Assembly: GCA_002451065.1 (NCBI GenBank)
Contig: DKBC01000316.1
Location: forward strand, 10,472 to 17,740
Length of the DNA: 7,269 bases
Source of the DNA: Betaproteobacteria bacterium UBA6910
GTDB lineage: Bacteria; Pseudomonadota; Gammaproteobacteria; Burkholderiales; UBA6910
Reading direction: 5' to 3'
Below the pieces are notes generated by a model. The model did not search any database. It saw nothing but the letters and a program-made list of their open reading frames with translations, and was not told where the DNA came from. The translations under genes were made by a program, and so were the position numbers. Shown in pieces: positions 1-6,070 of this stretch. How positions within the stretch are numbered: the stretch's first letter is position 1; every line of letters starts with the position of its first letter.

Positions 1-49
1 CTGATTCGTAATCAGTAGGTCGTCAGTTCGAGTCTGACCATCAGCACCA
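1..49 (+). tRNA. tRNA-Thr (anticodon CGT), 5' end cut off by the window
   Basis: The window opens inside the anticodon arm. The 5' stem strand CTGA (1-4) pairs with TCAG (12-15) around the loop TTCGTAA (5-11), giving anticodon CGT at 7-9, which reads the threonine codon ACG. A 5-base variable region (17-21) follows. The T arm has stem GTCAG (22-26), loop TTCGAGT (27-33) and stem CTGAC (34-38). The 3' acceptor strand is 39-45, the discriminator base is A46, and CCA is encoded at 47-49. The D arm and 5' acceptor strand lie upstream. Threonine identity rests on the anticodon alone. Confidence 0.95.
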
Positions 50-81
50 TTTCCCAGGCGGGCTTAGCCCTTTCCTGGCAC

Positions 82-127
82 CGCGACTCCGATGCGGACC
101 CTTGCGAATCGGTCCGCGGAAGTCGCG
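82..127 (+). other. Strong two-part stem-loop in the leader between the tRNA and the CBS gene
   Basis: CGCGACT (82-88) is the exact reverse complement of AGTCGCG (121-127). Nested inside, GCGGACC (94-100) is the exact reverse complement of GGTCCGC (111-117), with a 10-base apical loop. With A121 bulged, TCC (88-90) can instead pair with GGA (118-120), giving a nearly continuous helix of about 16 bp with a 3-base bulge at 91-93. No T run follows on the + strand, so it is not a standard intrinsic terminator. A smaller stem-loop lies just upstream: CCAGG 54-58 with CCTGG 74-78, and GGGC 60-63 with GCCC 67-70. It could end or process the tRNA transcript, stabilise the mRNA 5' end, or be a dispersed palindrome. 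Function is unknown. Confidence 0.6.
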
Positions 128-161
128 ACCGACGCGAGATGGCGTCCCCGCGGAGCCTTCG

Positions 162-596
162 ATGATCGTCCGTGACATCCTCAAGCTGAAAGGTAACCTG
201 CTGTTTACGATCGGCCCGGAGGCGCGCCTGATCCACGCGGTAAGCATCATGGTGCGCAACGACATCGGCTCCCTGGTGGTGCTCAGTGAGGGACGGTTAG
301 CGGGTATGCTCACTTTTCGCGAGATTCTCGCGCGCATTGATAGCGGGGGCGGAGCCCTGGAGGGCACGACGGTTGGCGATGTGATGGTGGCGGAATCGGT
401 GCGGGGAGCACTCGAGGACACGCTGGATCAAGTGCGGAGCATAATGACTGCGCACCACGTGCGTTATCTGCCGGTGCTGGAAGGTGAAACGCTGCTCGGC
501 GTCATCTCGTTCCACGATGTGGCCAAGGCAGCGCTCAACGAGGCCGCGCTCGAAAACCGCTTGCTGAAGCGGTATATCGAAAACCTCTCTGAATGA
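162..596 (+). CDS. Small protein made of two CBS domains
   Basis: The 144-residue product is a stand-alone CBS pair (Bateman module), a fold that usually binds adenosine nucleotides (AMP, ATP, SAM) and passes energy or ligand state to a partner. CBS1 covers about residues 4-58: a buried hydrophobic strand, the segment GSLVVL at 36-41, and GMLTFREIL at 48-56. CBS2 covers about 70-126 with the typical VRYLPVLEG (100-108) and GVISFHDVA (113-121). A short charged helix ends the protein. There is no signal peptide or membrane segment, so it is probably cytosolic. The ATG at 162 is chosen because GGAG at 152-155 sits 6 bases upstream; the frame stays open upstream to a TTG at 102, which has no such site and lies inside the leader stem-loop. 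Its stop overlaps the start of the transporter gene, so the two are very likely cotranscribed and translationally coupled. Ligand and partner cannot be read from sequence; the adjacent transporter is the obvious candidate. Confidence 0.9.
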   Translation: MIVRDILKLKGNLLFTIGPEARLIHAVSIMVRNDIGSLVVLSEGRLAGMLTFREILARIDSGGGALEGTTVGDVMVAESVRGALEDTLDQVRSIMTAHHVRYLPVLEGETLLGVISFHDVAKAALNEAALENRLLKRYIENLSE

Positions 597-1948
597 GCGG
601 CGGACCCGGGGGCGGCAAGGCTCCCCAAACCGGGGGCCGGCAGCAAAGGGTTATTCTCGCCCCCGGCGTGCGGCCCCGCGAGGTGTGGGCGTGGGCGATG
701 TTCGATTTCGCCAACTCCGGCTACACCACGGTGGTGATTACCGCGGTATTCAACGCCTACTTCGTCGCCGTGGTCGCCGGGAATCAAACTTGGGCCACCT
801 TTGCCTGGACCGCCGCGCTGGCGGTTTCTTACGCGGCCATCATGGTGACCGGGCCCGCCCTCGGGGCCTATGCTGACCTCCATGCCGCTAAGAAGCGATT
901 GCTGCTTGGGACAACCATCGGATGCGTGGTATTCACGGCCGCACTTGCGTTTGCGGGAGAGGACACTCTCTGGCTGGGTGTGGTTCTGATCATCCTAAGC
1001 AATTTCTTTTTCGGCGCCGGGGAGAACCTCATCGCGGCGTTCCTCCCGGAGCTTGCGAGGGGAAGGTCTCTGGGAAAGGTTTCAGGATGGGGTTGGGGGC
1101 TGGGTTATATCGGCGGTCTGGTGAGCCTGGGTTGCTCCCTCGCCTATGTCAGCTTTGCCCAGGCCCGCGGCGACCCGGCCGTAGCGTTTGTTCCCGTGAC
1201 CATGCTGATCACGGCCGGACTTTTTGCGCTGGCCAGTCTCCCTACTTTTCTGCTGCTGCAAGAGCGGGCGACGCCACAAACCGGGATCGTCCCCGGCCAT
1301 CCTTGGCGAGAGTCGTTTTCCCGCCTCGCGCAAACGGTGCATCATGCGCGGCGCTACCGGGATCTTTGGCGCTTTCTGGTCTGCCTGGTCCTCTACCAGG
1401 CGGGGGTGCAGACCGTGATTGCGCTGGCGGCGGTGTATGCCCAGCAAGCCATGGGTTTCGACACCCAGCAGACGCTGACCCTGATCCTGGTGGTGAATGT
1501 GACCGCGGCTGCCGGCGCATTGGGTTTTGGCCAGGTGCAGGACCGCATTGGCCATGTGCCGACCATCGCCCTCACGCTCGCGGGATGGATCCTGGTGGTG
1601 ATACTTGCCTGGTCCTCCACCGGGCCGGCGATGTTCTGGGCAGCGGCCAATCTGGCGGGGCTCTGCCTGGGTTCCTCCCAGTCGGCGGGGCGAGCACTGG
1701 TGGGGTATCTCAGTCCCGCTCCACGACGGGCGGAGTTCTTCGGGCTTTGGGGGCTCGCTGTGAAGCTGTCTTCGATTCTTGGTCCGATCACCTACGGCGT
1801 AGTTACGTGGATTTCGGGCGGCGACCATCGCTTGGCGATGCTGATCACGAGTGTGTATTTTGTCACAGGATTGGCGGTACTGCGGGCGGTGGATGTGCGG
1901 CGCGGGCGGCGTGCCGCTGTGACGGCGCGAACTCACGGAAGTCGGTGA
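593..1948 (+). CDS. MFS transporter, UMF1 / Atg22-like family
   Basis: The 451-residue inner-membrane protein has about 12 hydrophobic helices. Family hallmarks are WAMFDFANSGY at 34-44 just before helix 1, a motif-A-like loop between helices 2 and 3 (G87 to D95, then AAKKR), a second one between helices 8 and 9 (GQVQDRIG), LGSSQSAGRAL at 359-369 in helix 10, and FFGLWGLAVK at 382-391 leading into helix 11. These match bacterial relatives of the yeast vacuolar amino-acid effluxer Atg22 (UMF1 family), whose bacterial substrates are mostly unknown; export of amino acids or other small metabolites is only a guess. The N-terminal 25 residues are Gly/Pro/Gln-rich and probably disordered. The ATG overlaps the CBS gene's stop (ATGA, 593-596) and has no clear Shine-Dalgarno of its own, which points to translational coupling. 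An internal Met36 is too late because it would remove the conserved WAW segment. Family assignment is firm; substrate and direction are not. Confidence 0.9.
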   Translation: MSGGPGGGKAPQTGGRQQRVILAPGVRPREVWAWAMFDFANSGYTTVVITAVFNAYFVAVVAGNQTWATFAWTAALAVSYAAIMVTGPALGAYADLHAAKKRLLLGTTIGCVVFTAALAFAGEDTLWLGVVLIILSNFFFGAGENLIAAFLPELARGRSLGKVSGWGWGLGYIGGLVSLGCSLAYVSFAQARGDPAVAFVPVTMLITAGLFALASLPTFLLLQERATPQTGIVPGHPWRESFSRLAQTVHHARRYRDLWRFLVCLVLYQAGVQTVIALAAVYAQQAMGFDTQQTLTLILVVNVTAAAGALGFGQVQDRIGHVPTIALTLAGWILVVILAWSSTGPAMFWAAANLAGLCLGSSQSAGRALVGYLSPAPRRAEFFGLWGLAVKLSSILGPITYGVVTWISGGDHRLAMLITSVYFVTGLAVLRAVDVRRGRRAAVTARTHGSR

Positions 1949-1949
1949 A

Positions 1950-1988
1950 ACGGTCTGGTGTTGTCTAGAATATTTGTTGTGAGACCGT
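1950..1988. promoter_or_regulatory. Inverted repeat around an AT-rich gap, possible operator or promoter region
   Basis: ACGGTCT (1950-1956) is the exact reverse complement of AGACCGT (1982-1988), separated by 25 bases that are clearly more AT-rich than their surroundings. Within them TAGAAT (1966-1971) resembles a sigma-70 -10 box (5 of 6), but no convincing -35 box lies at the right distance. The repeat begins two bases after the transporter stop codon and ends about 46 bases before the next gene. A second small stem (CCCCG 1989-1993 with CGGGG 2002-2006) follows directly. It could be a binding site for a dimeric regulator, a leader structure, or chance. Confidence 0.3.
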
Positions 1989-2034
1989 CCCCGTCGCTTA
2001 GCGGGGCCACAATAAGAAGGGAACTGCCCCTGAC

Positions 2035-3570
2035 ATGTTCAAGTGGTTTAAAGACCGGAAACCCGACCATCCCCTGGCGGATGCCGCACGAGCCCAGGAA
2101 TTGCTGGCCGCGCTGCCGGTGGCGGACGCGCCGAGGGCCCTGGACGAGATCGTCAAGTGGACCGGGTCGGTGCTGCGCACCGAGGGCTTCCCGCTCGAGA
2201 AAAGGATCGGAGTCGTCAAGCGGCTCGACGAAGCTGGGCAGCCGTTTCATCGCAAGGTTCTCAGAGATTATCTGGCAGCATCGCGCATACAGCAGTCCCA
2301 TGAGCAGCGCCTGTGGAACGCCGCTTTCGGCTTCTGGAAGCATCTGACCGCCGGCTATGCGGCCTGTCTTGCCGAGGCAGGAGAGGCTGCCCGGACCGAT
2401 GGCCGCCGCATGCTGCCACTCGCCGTCTGCCGGGGCATCCGCGCCGCGGGCCAGCAACTTAAATGGCTCCAGTTGCGCTACGGCCCGATCGACGATGATC
2501 TTTGGACAGTTCTCTCCGCATTCTATCGATTTGCACTGGAGCGATCGCTGGAGCGGCAGGCGTTGGATCTCTATCCCAATGTGCCGGGCGCGACCGACGC
2601 CCAACGCGAAATGGTGAAGGTGCTGATGCTTTGGGCCACGTCGCCGGACACGCTTTCTCCATTGTTGCTGGAGATTGCGGAACGGCTTACCGTCCATTTC
2701 TCTCCTTATTTTGAGGTGGAGCGCGGCCGGCGCGTGCCCGGGTGCTACGCCTTCGATCTGGATGGAAGCCGCGCACCCGGAAGGCTAATGTCTTCGGCGA
2801 CCCTTAAGCCGTCCATGATGCTGTTCGGGGCGGGCACCGCGCCCCAGGAGATGGAAAAGGCGCGGCCCGCCCTCGAGCAGGGGACAGTGCCTCCGGAAAT
2901 TGGCCTCGGCGGGATTTACCCGCCGGAAGCCGTTCTTGCAGCCATGAGTCACCTGTCCCTCCACTGGGCACCAATCCCTCCGGAGCGGAAGCATTTACGC
3001 CATAGGGTCCACGCGCGGCTGGCTGTCGTCAACGGGCTGGACCGCCTCATCGACGAAGTCGTGAGTTCGGGATCCTTGGGCCTGGACGGTATCGAGAGTT
3101 GGGTCATAGAGGACATCAGCGCCAGCGGTTTCCGGGCCTCAATCCCCGAGATGAAGCCGGATTGGATAAGAGTTGGCGCAGTAATCGGCATTCGCCCGGA
3201 GGGTGTTGAGCGCTGGGGCCTGGGCATTATCCGGCGGTTGTCACGCGACCGGGAGAATCGGGGACAAGTAGGCGTCCAGACGCTAGCGCACGAGACGGCG
3301 AGCGCCAGGCTGCGCCCGGCCTCGGGTTCCTGGCGGACTGCGCTCAGACTCGACGCAGAAGGCTACCTTCCTGCGCTCCATCTGAGGGAGGTCACGCCGG
3401 ACCCGGGGGATGTGGTGGTGGCCACCCGCCCCGGCCTCTTCTCCATGGAGCACAATTTGGAGATGTTGGGGGAACATCGGCGGCGCCTGCTGGTACCGGT
3501 TACGCTGATGGAGCGCGCAGAGGAGTTCGAAATCGCCCGCTTCCGCGAGATCCGGCGCGAGGAAGCCTGA
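2035..3570 (+). CDS. Uncharacterised protein with C-terminal PilZ-like domain (possible c-di-GMP receptor)
   Basis: This 511-residue soluble protein has no signal peptide or membrane helix. Residues 1 to about 310 are mostly predicted-helical by eye and match no family I recognise. From about 318 a PilZ-like domain begins: R324-V-H-A-R328 fits the RxxxR motif, and D360-I-S-A-S-G365 fits DxSxxG, the two motifs that contact cyclic di-GMP in PilZ proteins. They are followed by strand-like segments including RVGAVIGI, W394-GLGIIRR and QVGVQTL, in the usual PilZ order. About 75 further residues follow, ending in a charged helix. Binding of c-di-GMP is therefore plausible but inferred; the large N-terminal region would be the effector or partner-binding part. 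The ATG at 2035 is preceded by AAGAAGGGA at 2014-2022, rather far from the start (about 12 bases). The gene seems to form its own transcription unit: 86 bases separate it from the transporter, and the next gene converges on it. Confidence 0.75.
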   Translation: MFKWFKDRKPDHPLADAARAQELLAALPVADAPRALDEIVKWTGSVLRTEGFPLEKRIGVVKRLDEAGQPFHRKVLRDYLAASRIQQSHEQRLWNAAFGFWKHLTAGYAACLAEAGEAARTDGRRMLPLAVCRGIRAAGQQLKWLQLRYGPIDDDLWTVLSAFYRFALERSLERQALDLYPNVPGATDAQREMVKVLMLWATSPDTLSPLLLEIAERLTVHFSPYFEVERGRRVPGCYAFDLDGSRAPGRLMSSATLKPSMMLFGAGTAPQEMEKARPALEQGTVPPEIGLGGIYPPEAVLAAMSHLSLHWAPIPPERKHLRHRVHARLAVVNGLDRLIDEVVSSGSLGLDGIESWVIEDISASGFRASIPEMKPDWIRVGAVIGIRPEGVERWGLGIIRRLSRDRENRGQVGVQTLAHETASARLRPASGSWRTALRLDAEGYLPALHLREVTPDPGDVVVATRPGLFSMEHNLEMLGEHRRRLLVPVTLMERAEEFEIARFREIRREEA

Positions 3571-3584
3571 AGCCCGATTCAGGC
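3565..3584. terminator. Stem-loop spanning both stop codons of a convergent gene pair
   Basis: GCCTGAA (3565-3571) pairs perfectly with TTCAGGC (3578-3584) around a 6-base loop. The TGA at 3568-3570 ends the PilZ gene, and the complement of TCA at 3579-3581 ends the esterase. The symmetric hairpin could slow or end transcription in both directions or protect both 3' ends. Neither strand has a T run after it, so it is not a classical intrinsic terminator. Confidence 0.4.
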
Positions 3585-4250
3585 AAGTACGCCGGTCAGC
3601 CAATTACCAGCGTCATTAAGCTCCTGCAGGGAGACTGAATGGGGCAACGGGTACTCGTGCCAGCTTACCGGGTGACCAAAGCTCTGGAGCCGGTCCCGGG
3701 AGGCCATGCCGAGTGCCGCAGGAACCACCGGGTCCTGCAGGCCATGCCCCATGAAAATCGGAAGGCCGGTGTTCGCGGCGTGACGCTCCGCCTCGGCGGC
3801 ATCGGGTAGCGGGAGGTAGGCCGATAGCGCCAGGATGCCAGCGAGGCGCTCGGCGTAGCGTAGGGCCGTCTGCAGAACGACGGCGCCTCCCTGCGAAAAT
3901 CCAGCCAGAACCACTCTTTCGGCCGCGATCCCCCTCAGTTTTTCCTGGCTGATGAGAGCTTCGACTGCCGCCTGGGAATCCCTGAGTCCTACCTCATCCT
4001 CCTCCGTTGCCAGATCCGCCCGGCGGATGTCGTACCAGGCGCGCATGACCATTCCACCATTAACGGTCACGGAACGGGCGGGGGCATGGGGAAGCACGAA
4101 CCGCACCGAAGGACTGGCGGGCAGGTCCAGCAGCGGCACTACGGGCTCGAAATCATGCCCATCGGCACCGAGTCCATGGAGCCAGATCACGCTTCGTGAG
4201 GGTGCGGGGCCGGTCTCAATCTCAATGTTCGAAAGCAACGATGACGTCAT
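3579..4250 (-). CDS. Carboxylesterase / phospholipase-like alpha/beta hydrolase
   Basis: The 223-residue product belongs to the alpha/beta-hydrolase family of small bacterial carboxylesterases and acyl-protein thioesterase relatives, which cleave short-chain esters or thioesters in the cytosol. The oxyanion-side motif WLHGLGADGHDF is at 23-34. The nucleophile elbow GFSQG is at 117-121 with Ser119. The acid is Asp173 (GLQDPVVP) and the base His204 (LPHSV), at the usual spacing, so the triad is complete and the length normal for the family. AWYDI at 71-75 is also typical. There is no signal peptide. The first ATG has no good Shine-Dalgarno, so the true start could lie a few codons inward, but all catalytic elements are downstream. 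The gene converges on the PilZ gene with 8 bases between stops and is divergent from the transglutaminase-like gene over about 90 bases. The natural substrate is unknown. Confidence 0.92.
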   Translation of the reverse strand: MTSSLLSNIEIETGPAPSRSVIWLHGLGADGHDFEPVVPLLDLPASPSVRFVLPHAPARSVTVNGGMVMRAWYDIRRADLATEEDEVGLRDSQAAVEALISQEKLRGIAAERVVLAGFSQGGAVVLQTALRYAERLAGILALSAYLPLPDAAEAERHAANTGLPIFMGHGLQDPVVPAALGMASRDRLQSFGHPVSWHEYPLPHSVSLQELNDAGNWLTGVLA

Positions 4251-4270
4251 GATTAATGTGGAATTTTGCT

Positions 4271-4299
4271 TTGACGAGGCCCACTCTGGGAGCTATATT
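4271..4299 (+). promoter_or_regulatory. Sigma-70 promoter of the transglutaminase-like gene
   Basis: TTGACG (4271-4276) and TATATT (4294-4299) are each one base from consensus and are separated by the optimal 17 bases. Transcription would start near 4306, leaving a leader of about 36 bases before the ATG at 4342. The copy TTTGACG (4270-4276) recurs inverted as CGTCAAA at 4321-4327. Confidence 0.7.
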
Positions 4300-4329
4300 G
4301 GTCCGCGAGAAACCTATACGCGTCAAAAC

Positions 4330-4335
4330 AGGAGG
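4330..4335 (+). promoter_or_regulatory. Strong ribosome binding site (AGGAGG) fixing the start at 4342
   Basis: A full AGGAGG lies 6 bases before the ATG at 4342. It settles the start against the much longer open frame that continues upstream to about 3952 inside the opposite-strand esterase, and it places the twin-arginine motif at the very N-terminus. Confidence 0.85.
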
Positions 4336-4341
4336 ACACAG

Positions 4342-5427
4342 ATGGACAGGCGCGATTTCATCAAATTTGGCGGGGCCGGCGCGGCGCTCATGGCCGCTTC
4401 CCCCAAGGGATTCCCGTATCACGAAGAATCCGTAAACTGGCGCGGCTTTCGCTTCAGCTATTACGTTGAATTGCCCGTCGATCAGGGTCAGGCCCGGCTT
4501 TGGCTCCCGATGCCATGGGATGAAGATAATACTTATCAACGCTCGGTGCCAGGCATCTGGAACGGAAAGCCCGACAAGGCGGCAATTCAGAAGGTTGGTG
4601 GAGGCCAGTCGGCGTTCGTCGCGGAGTGGCGGGGCAAGGCTCCGCGCACGGTGACGGTGAGCACCATCATCAAGACTGCCGATCGTCATGCCCATCTGGA
4701 TGCCGCGAAGAAGGGATCCAAGGCGGCGCTACCGAAGAATGTGCTGGGATGGTTGAAACCCACCAAGCGCATCTCCACCGATGGCATCGTGCGCTCGACG
4801 GCGCAGGCGGCGACCAAGGGCGCGTCCTCTCCCCTGGAAGAAGCGCGGGCGATTTACGATTGGGTCGTTGAGAACGTGCGCTACGACCAGAACATCCGCG
4901 GCTGCGGGCAGGGTGATCCCAAGGCAATGCTTCAATCGGGCAGGTTGTCGGGTCGCTCCGCCGACTTCAGCGCGCTGTTCGTCGCGCTGTGCCGGGCGTC
5001 AGGCGTCCCGGCGCGCGAGCTTTACGGGATTCGCGTCGACGACTCGGAGCTCTTCAAGAGCCTTGGCGTCTACGGGGATGTGAGCCGCGGACAGCATTGC
5101 CGCGCCGAGTTCTATGTGGGCGGCGCAGGCTGGGTGCCGGTGAATCCCTCGGACGTGCGTCGCGCCGTGGAGATGGAGGGGCTCCCGCTTTCGGATCCCA
5201 AGATCGTGAAGCTCAGGGACACCCTGTTCGGGACCTCGGAAATGAACTGGTTCGTTTTCAACTACGGCGATGAGGTGAGCCTCCCCGGCAGTTCCAACGG
5301 TTCGGTCCCATTTTTTGCGTTTCCCGAAGCCGAACTGGGGAGCAAGAAGCGGGACAGCTTGGATCCGGTCACGTTTTCCTACCGCATCGAGTCGCGGGAG
5401 TTGGTTGGCACCGGCGTGAAGTTCTAG
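4342..5427 (+). CDS. Tat-exported transglutaminase-like protein with altered catalytic triad
   Basis: The 361-residue product starts with a twin-arginine signal: R3-R4-D-F-I-K8 followed by a Gly/Ala-rich hydrophobic stretch to about residue 19, so folded export to the periplasm is expected. The cleavage site is unclear. The N-terminal half (about 30-165) looks like the beta-rich domain preceding the core in bacterial transglutaminase-like proteins. The core covers about 168-275: YDWVVENVRYD, GCGQGDP around C188, the helix with SALFVALCRASGVPAR, then QHCRAEFY and GWVPVNPSDVRR. The tail has FGTSEMNWFVFNYGDEVSLPG. In the family the core carries Cys-His-Asp, as in GKCTD, QHCRAEF and VDPADV. Here the aligned positions are Ser206, His252 and Asn268. 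C188, C217 and C253 exist but not at the nucleophile position. The protein may be a non-catalytic binding or scaffold form, or use serine. The gene is monocistronic, with its own promoter and strong RBS, and converges on mog. Family call is firm; activity is doubtful. Confidence 0.85.
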   Translation: MDRRDFIKFGGAGAALMAASPKGFPYHEESVNWRGFRFSYYVELPVDQGQARLWLPMPWDEDNTYQRSVPGIWNGKPDKAAIQKVGGGQSAFVAEWRGKAPRTVTVSTIIKTADRHAHLDAAKKGSKAALPKNVLGWLKPTKRISTDGIVRSTAQAATKGASSPLEEARAIYDWVVENVRYDQNIRGCGQGDPKAMLQSGRLSGRSADFSALFVALCRASGVPARELYGIRVDDSELFKSLGVYGDVSRGQHCRAEFYVGGAGWVPVNPSDVRRAVEMEGLPLSDPKIVKLRDTLFGTSEMNWFVFNYGDEVSLPGSSNGSVPFFAFPEAELGSKKRDSLDPVTFSYRIESRELVGTGVKF

Positions 5428-5446
5428 CTAGGGTTTTGGGCCGCGG

Positions 5447-5465
5447 GGGTGCCTGGTCGGCGCCC
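5447..5465. terminator. Weak GC-rich hairpin between convergent genes
   Basis: GGGTGCC (5447-5453) can pair with GGCGCCC (5459-5465), with one G-T pair, around a 5-base loop. It lies between the stop of the transglutaminase-like gene (5427) and the stop of mog (5474). There is no T run on either side, so function as a bidirectional terminator is only suggested by position. Confidence 0.25.
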
Positions 5466-5473
5466 GGGTTTCC

Positions 5474-6070
5474 TCAGGGCGAAGTCTTGGCGCGCTGGGC
5501 GCTTTTCGGACGAAACGCTTTGACCACCTCGTCGTGGGTTTCGATATAGGGTCCCCCGATGAGGTCAACGCAGTAAGGCACGGCGGCAAAGATGCCGTGT
5601 ATCGGGGGTTGGCTCTCGGAACCCTTGAGCCCTTCCAGGGTTTCCCGGATCGACTTGGGCTGACCCGGCAGATTCAGAATCAGGCTTTTCCCGCGGATCA
5701 CAGCGACCTGGCGCGAAAGAATCGCGGTGGGCACGAAACGTAGGCTGATCTGGCGCATCTGTTCCCCGAATCCGGGCATTTCGCGGTCTGCCACCGCCAG
5801 TGTGGCGTCAGGAGTCAGATCCCTGGCCGCGGGTCCGGTTCCGCCGGTGGTAAGCACCAGGTGGCAGCCTTCCTGGTCCACCAGTTCGATAAGTGTCCTT
5901 TCGATGACGTGCTTCTCGTCGGGTATCAGTCGCCGTATCGACCGCCAGGGGCTCGCCAGGGCCCGCGCCAGCCAGTTCTCCAGGGCGGGAAGGCCTTCGT
6001 CGCGGTAAACGCCTTGGGAGGCGCGATCGCTTACGGAAACCAATCCAACAATCAGGGCTTCATCACTCAT
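5474..6070 (-). CDS. mog: Molybdopterin adenylyltransferase (MogA)
   Basis: The 198-residue cytosolic enzyme activates molybdopterin with ATP to give adenylyl-molybdopterin, the step before molybdate insertion in molybdenum cofactor synthesis. It aligns with E. coli MogA (195 residues) over its whole length as I remember that sequence. Visible motifs are GLVSVSDRAS at 9-18, LIPDE at 48-52, the pterin-binding LTTGGTGPAARD at 73-84, TPDATLAVADREMPGFGEQM, and LNLPGQPKSI near the C-terminal part. Asp51 and Asp84 correspond to E. coli Asp49 and Asp82, reported as important for catalysis. The frame is open far upstream, but that part is the antisense-frame shadow of darP; the ATG at 6068-6070 gives the family's normal N-terminus. 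It overlaps the end of darP by 8 bases, so it is probably the second gene of a darP-mog operon and translationally coupled, lacking a strong ribosome site of its own. Confidence 0.96.
   Translation of the reverse strand: MSDEALIVGLVSVSDRASQGVYRDEGLPALENWLARALASPWRSIRRLIPDEKHVIERTLIELVDQEGCHLVLTTGGTGPAARDLTPDATLAVADREMPGFGEQMRQISLRFVPTAILSRQVAVIRGKSLILNLPGQPKSIRETLEGLKGSESQPPIHGIFAAVPYCVDLIGGPYIETHDEVVKAFRPKSAQRAKTSP

Noticed and set aside
102..161. Upstream TTG start for the CBS gene
   Set aside because: It lies in the leader stem-loop and has no Shine-Dalgarno, whereas GGAG sits 6 bases before the ATG at 162.
1..161. tRNA 3' end as an integration site for a genomic island
   Set aside because: No integrase, no repeat of the tRNA 3' end elsewhere in the window, and the following genes look like native chromosome.
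922..1968. Long second + frame inside the transporter gene, and minus-strand frames at 1082-1936 and 1242-1791
   Set aside because: They overlap a clearly recognised 12-helix MFS protein; their products are Arg/Pro/Gly-rich low-complexity strings typical of shadow frames in GC-rich DNA.
1989..2006. CCCCG/CGGGG hairpin as terminator of the CBS-transporter operon
   Set aside because: Only 5 bp, with no T run after it; a competing fold with a TTA loop is about as good.
1933..2697. 254-residue minus-strand frame overlapping the PilZ-like gene
   Set aside because: Antisense to a gene with recognisable PilZ motifs; the translation matches no family and there is no ribosome site.
3952..4341. 130-residue N-terminal extension of the transglutaminase-like protein
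   Set aside because: It runs antisense through the esterase and across the promoter; AGGAGG and the Tat motif fix the start at 4342.
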